A DNA stretch of 64,000 nucleotides from Mya arenaria (taxonomy: Eukaryota > Mollusca > Bivalvia > Myida > Myidae): NCBI RefSeq assembly GCF_026914265.1, contig NC_069125.1, positions 25,036,966 through 25,100,965 of the forward strand, written 5' to 3'. Within the stretch, counting starts at the first letter, position 1. Each line of letters starts with the position of its first letter. Made by a program: the position numbers and the translations under genes. Shown here piece by piece: positions 12,901-25,400 of this stretch. The notes under the pieces were generated by a model. That model saw only the letters and a program-made list of their open reading frames with translations, had not been told where the DNA came from and searched no databases.

Positions 12901-15900
12901 TGAATCATTGGAAATATCACAAGTGCAATCTGGCTGTTGATCGAACTTTAGATATCAAGGCAATAAAAATTGTGAAAGAGTTTGTAAACATTTGATCACA
13001 AATGCACAAGTTAAAAAACAGGCATTAAAGTGTGACGTCGCGAACGACACCAACAGAAATCATGATCCTCATATGTCTGTCATAGTACGCAAACGACATA
13101 AACACATTCCAATTCCAGGCACAGCTACGCTAAAGCTGATTTTTTCTGCACTGACAGGCTTCTCGTCAAATACAAAACTGAATAAAAACGTACTGTTCTG
13201 TCCGCAAGGCATCATGGTATGCAAGCAATGGAACTATCCCAAATGGAGTATCCTTGATGCCAGCTTTTCCTGCAAAAGAAGCATAAATGATGAATTCCAA
13301 GACTGATTTGACACAAGAAAAAATAAATAAGCAGTCAGTTAAACAAACACACCGCTACTGTCTGAAATGTTGTACGCTAGTTTGAAATTGAACCAACATT
13401 CAACAATACATTAAAACAACTTTACAACGTGATGTGACACGAAACTTTCAAAACATGATGTTACAAACACCAATCTTATATAGTGCCATGATATTACATA
13501 TTGGGGTAATACATATTGGGGTATAATGTGACTTTAAACACTTAATTATTATGCATAATTCATAAATCATAATAAATAATAAATCATGTTGTATTATATC
13601 GATGATATACTAGCAGAAACTATGAAATAAAAAATGTGGCATCAAACAGCAGATTCGAGATCTTACATTTGTAATATATCTCATCTTTTCAATTTCATCT
13701 CTTTCTATGTATAGTTCCTTTAGCACCAACTTTTTGTTGAAGCCTTTAGCTTCTTTTGTGGCTAAAAAAATAACAAATATAATTATGTTCATTTAACTCT
13801 CAGGATATATATATATATAAGCACATAAGCCTATATCACTTTAAGTAAATCATAGTAATTAACTAATGCATTTTTCAGATAAGTCCACAGACGACTGTTT
13901 CAATTTATGGATGACCGAAGAAATGGGGTGCATAACTAATATATGTTGTTTTTATATGGGTCGTGCTAAAAGGCTGACCAAATGGCTGCCCATATTTTTA
14001 TATTGAAAGGCTGCACCTAATATGTATAAGAAGTGTCAGCACTGTCTTTTTCTCGCGCGGAGATCATTTGTTTTCATAACCACATTGCCAGTGGGTCATA
14101 AATCTACGAAACACAAATTATTAAAATTATTAATTAATTTCATCGACAAACTGCGGAAAATATTATAATCATATTATGCATGGATTGAAGAATGATAAAT
14201 AAAGAAAGAAATAAATAAAGAAATAAAGAAATAAATAAATAAAGAAATAAATAAAGAAAGAAAGAAAGAAAGAAATAAAGGAAGGAAGGAAGGAAGGAAG
14301 GAAGGAAGGAAGGAAGGAAGGAAGGAAGGAAGGAAGGAAGGAAGGAAGGAAGGAAGGAAGGAAGGAAGGAAGGAAGGAACGAAGGAACGAAGGAACGAAC
14401 GAATAAATAAATAAATAAATAAAAAATAAATAAATAAATAAATATAGAGCATGTTTATCTCACTTATAGTTATACTGAAACAATATTATATTGTCACATC
14501 TGCTTTGATGAATGCTGATAAAATAAGATCATATTTAAAATAAGGCGTCAAAAGAGACCGATTACTAATTAAAAACAACAAAATATTTATTAATTTCAAG
14601 TTTTCTAATAGCATTGTTATTTAAATTGCATTAAGTTCTAATTTTTAAGAAGTCAGATTTGTTTTTATCTCAATTGTATTTAAAATGGCTCTAATTGTTA
14701 GCTTACTTTCTTCATAATTTGATTCCTATTATGAACTTCCTTTTCATTGAAAGCAGTTGACCTTAATCCTCCCATTGGTATGAGGGAATTGAAATAAAGA
14801 TGCCCTTTAAAGATGTACTCTCAAAGATTGACAATTTTGACATGTTTTAAGTTTTGTCTCATCTGCTGAATTTGGCAACAATGCCTTCATTTCAGTCATA
14901 TTAAATAACTCCCAGTATAACATATCTTAACTGTTTTGAAAAACGCCAAAATATTTAGTTTTCTTAACGCATTAGTATTATAGTAACACTTTTTGCCATA
15001 AAACATCAATTTTCAAACTTAAATATGAAAAACGGTGATCTGATCATTTGTCAGCAGAATTATATCACTGAATTTCAGACATGTACGCAAAATTGGCTCA
15101 TTCCAAGACAAAAAAAGTTGAGAGAGTGCAGTTTGACTACTCAGTAATTATTATGTATATAAAAGAAATGCATTATTTGTCTAATCTTTCTCTCACTTAT
15201 GAAGAACACATTTGTAATACATATATTGAAAAAAGCGTATTTCACTACTGAAGTGCAGATTGTTGGAGATCATGGCGGATAGCAAAGGGCAACTGATAAG
15301 CCGCGCCTTATTATTACGCCGATTGGTCAGTCGGGTATTGGCCGGCTAGTTTAAATGACAGCCCGCGTCATGTCAATTAGTGACGTGATCATTTGCTTTG
15401 AAAATCCACATGGCCAGTGGGTCATATAACTATGGGAAATACAACTAAAACACACAAATTCTAAAACTTATTAATTAATTCGACAGACTGCGGGAAATTT
15501 TATGACAGAATGAAATATAAATTGAAATAATGAAAAATAAATAAATATATAAATAGCCAGCTTCTTTTTCTAACTATTTATTGTATTTAAACAATTGTGA
15601 CAACTGTTTTTAAGAATGCTATGGAAGCCTTGGAGGGCCACTTTTGAGTTTCGACTTACGGGTACTTTTGACTTTTGACTTTTGACTTTCGACTTATGAC
15701 TTTTGACTTATTACGTTTGAGATGCATGCCTCATCTCATGATGGCGGACAAGGAATATTCAGAAGAAGTAAGTTCATTTGTCTTAGTTTTTTCTTGTATT
15801 ATTTGCGAAATAATTGAAAACAAAACATATATACACACGTCCGCGAACAGTGTGTTATTAATTTGCAATTAATTCGGAAAGAAGAGTCGAAAACACTTTG

Positions 15901-18900
15901 TTTGCATGGCACCGTTCATGCAAAACACCGGCACTAATGGTGTTTGGTTTTTATTTCTAATGTACTAGAAAGGAACACTTGGGATCCTTTTCCACAACGC
16001 TATTTGGGCAGAATTCAAAGTTCACTGAATACTTTGACTTGTATGCACTGTCACTCCATATAGAGCTTCCCTCGAATAGAGCTCCCCGTGTTTTTCTTCT
16101 GTCACAAAGTGCACAATGTAGGCCTTTCTGTAACATATTCATTTCAGGAACAGGGAATCTTTGCTACATGTGTAAGCTCAATCTGACATATCTATAAATG
16201 AAAAGCCTAAATATTGGATCGGGTTTTAAACCCACTTAGATCAGCATTGTTTGTTGCCGTTTGCAGTTTCAAATTTGTAATTTAAACTATCGCATTTCAT
16301 CCGTGGTTCATCCGTCCGTCCGTCCGTCCTTCAGTCCTTTCTTTAACAAATTATTGGTATCGCAACCCGCAAGTCGCAAGAAACTACTGAGTATAATTCA
16401 ATGAAGCGTGACCACCATCATACAGTACCATATTAGTTGCTAGAATAGCGTTGCTAGGTCAATGGTCAAGGTCACATTGACCTACCTTTGAAATCGTCGT
16501 ATATTCACTGGAAATAATGTATTGATTTCAATGACACTTGGTCCTAATTGAAAATGGGTCACTGAGTCAAAGGTCATCGTGAGCTGATTTTGAAATCGGG
16601 TTCTGCTCAATAACTGGTAAAAATGTTCACCTGAAGCGCCTGTAAAGAAAGCTCTACATAAGGAACTAGATAGATTTAATTATAGCGCACTCAATTGTTT
16701 TTGGACTGGGTTCCTAAGGCCGCGTTTGGTCCCCTAAGCCCTTTGATCCAAAAAATATATGATAATAACACGAACACTGTCAACGGTTCCGGCCATTATT
16801 TCACACTTAATGCTGTATAAACACGTCCTCGCTAAATTATGTACGTCCCAGCCATATGTGACAACTATCAAATAAGCTGTATGTGGGCTTTCAAATGTTT
16901 TTAACGAATAGAGCTCCCTTTTAAAGACAGCACTATTCGTTGAAGTTCATCGAGATCCCGTGTAACTCGTTTCGATGGGACCTCTATAGGGTGTGACAAT
17001 GCACACTTAATCAAGTTGATGAGGAATGAAATAAAGCTAAAGGGGGAACAGTTTAGCATTGTTTCGAAATAGTATTGGGGCGGTTTAATCTTTTGTCCGA
17101 GGTCTTTCGCTCTTTGTGAAGGTAAATTTCCGATTGTTCGCTTTCAAAAGGCCATAGATGTGAGAATTTCTATGTTTTGTAGTCCCTTATATATGAATAT
17201 GATGTAAATTTATATGCTTCTTCAAGAGTCTACACTTAAATTTTCAGTACTTGTTATAAGTCTGCTACTTGTAAGGAAATAGTTTCGTCCTCGTCAGTTT
17301 CGTAACCAGAATGCAATATTCGTATCCTCGACCTTTCGTTCGCGATTCATATTTTGCTGTTTCGTACTAGATGTTGTTAGTACCCTTTTATTTAGGTGGA
17401 TTACAGTGGTGTACTAGTGTACTATGCTTTTTCATGTGAACTGAGTATAATTTGGTTCCTTAAGTCCTGTTTATAGATCTATGAAACTATTGATACTATC
17501 AATAGATAAATACCTCTATGTACTTGACTTATTTAGTCATTTGATATGCTTAACCACCATTTTAATTGGATTATTACAGCATATTGAGCTTCGGGCATTG
17601 GGGATTATGTGCCCTTATAGTATATATTTAATAGGTTATCGGGCTTTCTGGTAAATGTGCATTTCTTTCTTTTTTAAGCTTTACGACAAATAAACCTCGG
17701 ACTAACCGTTCTCGTTATTACCTTCCTCGTCAGGTTAAAGCATTATGATGCGGTGCACAACGTTTACCTATGTTGTTTTAGGAAAACCGTGGCTGGTCTG
17801 TAGCATATGCCTTTAATAGTTCGAATAGTTTACTCTTTTTTATATTTCCGAAGAAACCGAAAGGAGCGTGTTGTGTAATAAAATAATAATTTATATATAC
17901 ATGTAACTGGTCGTTTCTTTCAGAATTCAGATTCTTGTTGAATGTCAGATGTACAGCTAATACACTTCATACTTTGCAGGAAAGAGGAGAGCGGATTAAA
18001 GCAGTAATTGAAAATATTCGTACTCGTAGTAAAAAGCTGAAGAAGAAAGCTCTGGTGCCTGCTACTAAAAAAGTCAGTGAGCCAAAAGAAAAGGAAAAAA
18101 TGGTAAATATGTCTAAAAATAGATTTGTCTTGGTACTGGCAGGGGAACGACTTACAATAACAAGGTATTCTTTATTGGAAACCACTTTATTAGCTCCATT
18201 TTTTGATGAAAAAGCGGAGCAATTGTTAACACTGCAACTTTTAATGAATGTCGTTCGTTGGCAAAGTCAGGTAGAAACATGCACTATCTCCTTATCTAAA
18301 CAGAAGATTGTAAGCGGTGCAAATATATATAACATATTTCATAACTTGAAAACCACTGGATGGAATTTGATAGTAACTTCATACAATGGTAGAGCTCATG
18401 AGAGGAAGTGAAGTGTACAAGAACCATAACTTATTTGCTTAATTACTGAGTTATTTTCCTTTGTTACTTTTTCTTGTCCGGAGCATAACTTTAAAACTAC
18501 TGGATGGAATTTCATATAACTTTATACATGGCGGTGGGGAATATAGTTGTCCTTCAGACTGCAATCTTGTTAATTTCTGTTTTGTAGAACTTTGCATACA
18601 ATTGATCTATAATAGAAGTTATTATAACACATATATAATATGCCATTTCTTAGGATTTTTCACTACAACTGCTAATACTACTACTACTGTTATTGATGCT
18701 GCTATCGCTCTGCTACTGCTACTACATCTACTACTTCTACTACTACTAGAACTACTACTACCAATACTACTACTGCTTATACTACTTTTACTACTACTGC
18801 TTCAACTACTTCTACTACTACTGCTGCGGCTTCTACTTCTAATACTTCTTCTATTACTACTAATACTACTACTACCGCTAATACTACAACTACTACTATT

Positions 18901-19123
18901 TGTACTACTACTGCTTCTACTACTACTACTACTGCGGCGGCTTCTACTTCTACTACTACTATAACCTTTACTCCTACTACTACTTCTACTACTACTACTA
19001 CTACTACTACAGCTGATACTACTACTACTACAACTACTTCTACTACTTCTAATAATACTGCTTCTGCTACTACTACTACTTCTACTACTAGTACTACTAC
19101 AACTTCACTTCTAGTACTACTAA

Positions 19124-19194
<71 letters not shown>

Positions 19195-19441
19195 TTGCTG
19201 CTGCTAACTACTACTACATGTACTACTACTACTGTTGCTACTGCTGCTGTTGCTGGTACTACTACTACTACTACTACTACTACTTCCATTACTACTACTA
19301 CTACTACTTCCACCGTCTACCGTTACTAGCCCTACTAGCGCTATTACTTCTAGTACTACTACTACTACTACTACTACAACAACAACACAACAACAACTAC
19401 TACTACTACTCATACTACAACTGCTACTGCTTCTACTACTT

Positions 19442-19486
<45 letters not shown>

Positions 19487-22400
19487 TTTCATTTAGGACT
19501 ACATGTTCTACTTATTTCATTTAGGATGCTGCAGGACAGGAAAAGAGAAAACAGAAACCTAGCGGCCGTCATACTATGTACAAGCTACATATCGGATGGC
19601 GCCATTACTGTCAAGGTGACTTTAGACAAATTACATCAAGACGAGGTGGGGGCATTCGGAAGATGGAATATAATATAACGGAGCCTCAGTCAGTGGAATC
19701 AATAATTGAAGTCGGCAAACGTTTATTTTTTCCGAATGGAAGAAATTCTTTTGGAAATTTAAATGATATGGAAGTGAATTTAACTAATTACAGCGGTGAG
19801 AAAATTGAACGCTTCTGCAATATAGATGAACAACCGTGTACATTTCAAGAATTTTTGAAGTCAACAGGAAGGTACTCGTCTCAATTCCATGTTTATCTTT
19901 CGACGAAAAGCATTACCTATGATAAAATAAAGCCACTGGAAGAAACAAGTGAAACGAGTTATCTTGCCAACAGGAAGACAATACAAGGACTGCATGTACA
20001 GTATACTAAGAATGAAACATCAGAATATTCAGGAGACACCTCAATTATCACATGTCATAGCACAAAACAATGCAGGGAATTATCAGGTATTCCTGATGAC
20101 ATAGACGATTACGACCCTCTTGAAGATGGTTATAATGTAACGTATCTGGCTGTAAATGATAAGGTTTACATGGAGCGAACTTCGTCTGGCCTCAGTTTTC
20201 CACAAGACGTCGCTGGACAAGACAGTGCATATATATTTCATGGACCTAATGAGATATGTGGAATGAATGAAGGCAAAGTTGTTTTAGGCGTAGTAACAAA
20301 CTGTTCTGAAAACGTTAATTACACATGGTATAAGGATCAAAGCATATATGCAGCAGGGATTAATCTCATGTTGATACATACAAATGACACTGGTGTCTAT
20401 AATGTAAAATGCCAAGTAGGCGAAACGTTGTACACCTTTGAAGAGAGTGTTGAAATAGCTTTGCCCGCAACTACAGATAGATATGACATGGATATGCGAA
20501 TCGACAGCGAGGTTACTGAAAATCTGAACACCACACACTTTGGCATAACTGCTGATTTGAAAGATTGCGTTTCTAATACAGCAGCTACAGATTCTAGCCT
20601 AGACATGGTTACACAAACGTTTATTGAAACAAGTGATTTGGGTGAAAATGATGGTAAAGGTACACACAGTTTAACAACAACAACTTTTATCTGTGACAAA
20701 GACGGCACATGTGCAAATGCTGTATCAGCAGCTTGTGAAACAAGTGTATTCTGTGAAAAAGACGGCATAGGTGCAAACGCTGTTTCAACATTTCTTGAAA
20801 CAAGTGTAATCCATGAAAGAGATGCCACAGGTGCAAACGTTGTTCTTACATTTCCTGAAACAAGTGTAATCCATGAAAAAGATGGCACAGGGGCAACTGC
20901 TATTCCAACAATTCCTGAAACAATTCCTGAAACAAGTGCAATGTGTGTAAACAATGGTACAGGAACAAATACTATTTCGACAATTCCTAAAGTAGATGTA
21001 ATCTGTGAAAAAGATGGCAAATGTTCAAAGACTGTTCAGACAATTCCTGCAACAAGTGTAATCTTTGAAAAAGATGGTTCAGATGCAAACACCGTTTCAA
21101 CAGGTTATTTCTGTGAAAAATATGGTGAAGCAGTAAACAAAGCACCAACAGTTACCGAAACAAGTATTTTGATCGAAAATGAGTGTACATGTTCAAATGC
21201 TATTTCAACAGTTACAGAAACAAGTTTTTTGGGTGATGTTACAACTGAATTCTTAGATATTTCAACAGGATTTGTGGATTCTGTGGAAACCAGACTGGAC
21301 AAGGATGAAAATGAAAATGATATTAAAGCTAAGCTTACTGGAAAAAAACTCAAGAAAGAGTATGGGTTCTTCTGATAATTTAGTTGCAGAGCAACCACCA
21401 GTTAAAAAAGGGTTTACACAGTTGGATGCTAATACTGACAACTTAAATGTAAGGTTTGGAGACTTCAAATTATTGGAAAAAATAGGGGAGGGTGGTTTTG
21501 GTGAGGTTTACAAAGGTGAATATTTGGGAACAGATATTGCAGTGAAGAAAGTTAAGATAAAACGCATGAAAGTTGTGAAACAGTCAGTGTTGCAAGAAGT
21601 TGTCACAAACAGTCATCTTAGGCATCCAAACATTGTTCTACTGATGGGTTACTCAATCAATACTGACTGTCTCTATCTTCTCACAGAGTTCATTGCAGGT
21701 CCAAATTTGGATGATGTGCTTTTTGCTGACAATGAGTACGAATTTACTGTGCCTCAAAAACATGCAGTGGCATTGCAAGTATGTCAGGGTGTAGCATATT
21801 TACATAATCATAATCCAATAGTTATTCACAGAGACATTAAGCCTGAAAACATTTTGCTGACGAGAAATTTGGAAACGGCAAAACTTTGTGACATGGGATT
21901 GTCTAAGGTGAAGGTAATGAATACCATGACCAAAACAGTTGCAGATCGCAGAGAGACACAGCCAGGAACTCCAGCTTATCAAGCTCCAGAGATTCTTCTG
22001 CAAGCTAGGAGAGGCAGAACACAAGCAGATGTTTGGAGCCTCTGTTGTTCATTAGTTGAGCTCTTTACTGCCAAAACCATATGGGACTTGACCAGTGAGG
22101 ATGATGAAAATGACGACTCTGTCCAGGTTATAATCCGGGCAATGCAATGAAAGGATATGCCACATGGGTTAAGTAATTTAGACAGGGAGCATACCCTTTC
22201 AGTGCAGCTGAAGGCTGTTATTCAGAAGGGCTTATCATACCAGATTGAGGACAGACCGACAGCATTAGACTTTGTAGTTGCGCTAAAACATGAACTTTAA
22301 AGAAATGTGATGAGCAGCTCAGGACCATCATGGCCCTCTTTATCAGATTGACGATTGTTTAGAATGCCCTGTGCAATTAGTAATGTACATGTAGCCTCAT

Positions 22401-25400
22401 TTGGCTATTATATTGGAGGTTATTTTCCCTAACACACCTCATATATCGCATAATACTGGTAAGGATTTATATAGATCTTTGTGTTTTGTGTTAAAGATAA
22501 TTAACGTTTGAGACAAGTGACCTTTATGTTATTCAGTAGAAAGACAAAAGGGTCCATTTTCTCATGACGGCAGGTATTTGTTAAAAGTGAGGTTTCACAC
22601 AATCCGTTTACACAAAGTTATATCTTTTAACATTATAGATCTGATTTAAAGTGCACTTGTTACATTTGCACACAGTGTAAAACAAGACCAGTTGGCTCTT
22701 ATAGGAGCCCTTTGATTCAGGTATACAGTGTTTGAAATGTTACCGTTAAAATCGTTAAAATACATGTATACATAGAAATCGTTAAAATACATGTATACAA
22801 AATACAACAGTAGACTTGTTCATTAGTTTGTTGCAGATAAATAAAAAGGACCATTAAAAGTTCATAAAAGTTATTACGAGTTATATCCATACATACCTTA
22901 GAGACAACCTGTATAAATACCTACTTTTGGAAATCATTTGAACACTATTGAGACTATTCCATGAGAGCTTTTAAAAGTTGTTCTGCAGTCAAAGTCATCG
23001 GCATTATTGTAGATGTTGTCAAAGTCTGCATTAGCAATACTCAAACTCTTTGGCTTACATGTATATTGTTTTGTATATTTGATCCTTTCCTCAACACCAG
23101 CGCCTCTGGACGCCTCTGAAATATCAGATTTTCGAAAATGAAGCATTTGACTATATGGAGCCTATGCTTGAATTCAAATCATTACTTAAGTTTTAACTTA
23201 ACTTTAAAAATTGTAAAAGTAGAGACAATGATGAAATGATCTAAAATAAAGCCTGTTGTGGAAAGGATTCATTTGTACAAAATGCCATTAATTTGTGAAA
23301 TTCATTGTAGCAATTTGAAACAATTCATTGTAGCAATTTGAAACAATTGAGTTACATTAGTTAAACAAGAGTTTGTGAAACACAAATGCCCCCCTAAAAG
23401 CAGATATTTCTTTTCTAATGTATGTCAAAGATGGCCAAGATTAAACTTATAAAAAGTAGGTCAAATGTCAAGGTCACAGGTCAAAAAAGTTGGTATGTTT
23501 GCATATATCATGTCACAAGCAATATATACCTATAAAACATGAAAAGCCTTGCCATCAAATCACAGTACTGAATGACCTTCACCTTTGACCTACTGACCTC
23601 AAAAGAAATAGAGGCCATCTACTCATCATCAAGTACCTCCCTAGCAAATATTAGGACTGTAAGGATGGATGAGTTATTGATCGGAAATCATTTGGTCAGA
23701 ATTACAGTAATGAATGACCTTGATGACATTGACCTTTGACGTACTGACCTCAAAAGAAATAGGAGTCATCTACCCATCATCCCGAACCTCCCTACCAAAT
23801 ATGAGGACTGTAGGTTTAAGGGCTATGTCATAATTCGAAAATTATATTCCCTGGCCTAAACTGTCTATTCTAATTTGTCAGCCTAGTTCTACGATATCGA
23901 TAGTAAATATCCAAAACAGTGTTTCTGCAACCTGACAATGTTGAATGGAAGGTATCTGCATAATGTTAGCCTCCAATTACGACTAATTACTACCGGACAA
24001 GCTAAAACAATAGCTTCCGGCAGTTGCAGGACATCTACCTCACCCCAGTGGTATCAATAATAACTATAATAATATAAGACAGATACACTATCTAGAGTCA
24101 ACGAGAGTTAGATTTTGTAAAAGAAACTGATATAACCTAGAATCGCACAAAACGACTTTGTAAACAACCAATTTTCTCTTGAAATGTTTGAACTTGACCA
24201 AATTTGTTTATTTACAAAGTTGTTACAAAATATAATAAGGGTATTCTACTCATTACCACGAACCTCCCTAGCAAATATGATGACTGGAGATGAAAGAATG
24301 GACGAGTTATTGATCGGAAACCATTTGGTCAGAATTACAGTATTAAATGACCTTGATGACCTTGACCTTTGACTTATTGACCCAATAAAAATAGGGGTCA
24401 GACCGACCGACAGACCGACCGACATGTGCAAAGCAATATACCCCACTTTTTTCAGAAGGGGGCATAATAAAGTTTTTATACCCCCACAATAGAAATTTGG
24501 GGGGGGGGGTATATAGGAGTCACCCTTTCGGTCGGTCGGTCGGTCTGGCGGTCGGTCTACAAAAGTTTGTCCGGAGCATAACTTTAATACTACTGTAGCT
24601 ATGTTGATGAAACTTCATATGTAGATAGACCTTGATGAGGGGGTAGTGCAGTGCACAAGAACCATCACTATGCTTGCTCTTTTAAAGGAGTTATTCCCCT
24701 TTGTTGTTTTTGGTCTTTTGATTTTGTCCGGATCATAACTCTTATACTTAAGCTGCTAGTTTGATGAAATTTCGTCTGAAGATAGACCTTGATGAGAGGA
24801 AGTGCAGTACTTGAGAACCATAACTCTAATTTGCTTAATTACGGAGTTATTGTCCTTTCTATATTTGTTATGTTATATAGTTAAACCTTGCCCTTATCTA
24901 CTTAAGGATGCTGTGGGGGGTATTAATCAAATTTAGTGATATTTCTAGTTCATTTAAGAATAAAATCTTAAGTTGTAACTCACAAGTCACAACTCATAAC
25001 TCACAACTCATAACTCACTTGTGTATAAAGTACCAAGTAAATGTAGTATTGGAAGTTTAAGAGTGTGATTTAAATGCTGTGTGTTGAAGATCGGGTCATA
25101 TTTACAACCGCTAGAGTGTTCATAAGCATTTTTTAAATTTTTTAAATGACCTAGTGATCTAGATTTTACGGTGGCACTGAGGTGACATGTGCAATATATT
25201 TTAAAAGATTAACCTCGGGAAAACGAAATGGACTTAATGACATCCCGAGGGGGGGTTGACGATATACCGGCAATATACCGGAATATCCCCCGCACAGTCC
25301 CCACCCACTCATTATTCCGTTCATTCCGTATGCAAGTTGCATACGGAATGAATGGGAGAATGAGTGGGTGGGGACTGTGCGGGGGATATACCAAAAACAT

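Larger units (their letters stand above)
15726..22300 (+). pseudogene. Ig-repeat-Ser/Thr kinase gene of the element
   Basis: Three exons join in phase 0: 15726/15741-15767, 17980-18102 and 19525-22300. The product has a short N-terminus (MADKEYSEE), a basic helix (RIKAVIENIRTRSKKLKKKA), a conserved-looking module with RRGGGIRKMEY and LFFPNGRNSFGNL, one Ig-like domain, about ten 20-residue repeats, and a protein kinase. There is no signal peptide, so the Ig domain is probably intracellular. The upstream frame ends at TGA 21373-21375 while the kinase lies in the +1 frame from ATG 21362. A further in-frame TGA (22148-22150) interrupts the C-lobe before the natural end at 22298-22300. I did not recognise a named gene. 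Confidence 0.65.

Noticed and set aside
14174..14452. 92-residue Phe/Leu/Ser/Pro-rich ORF
   Set aside because: It is a translation of the GGAA/AAAT microsatellite.
15660..15709. TTGAC repeats as WRKY W-boxes
   Set aside because: That factor family is essentially a plant one; in an animal element transposase or promoter repeats are likelier.
15979..16197. ORFs on both strands near 16.0-16.2 kb, with acceptor- and donor-like sites
   Set aside because: Exons 1 and 2 of the kinase gene join directly in phase, and no domain is visible.
18461..19678. Several Leu-, Val-, Ser- and Tyr-rich ORFs on both strands
   Set aside because: All are readings of the (CTA)n array; the real exon starts only at 19525.
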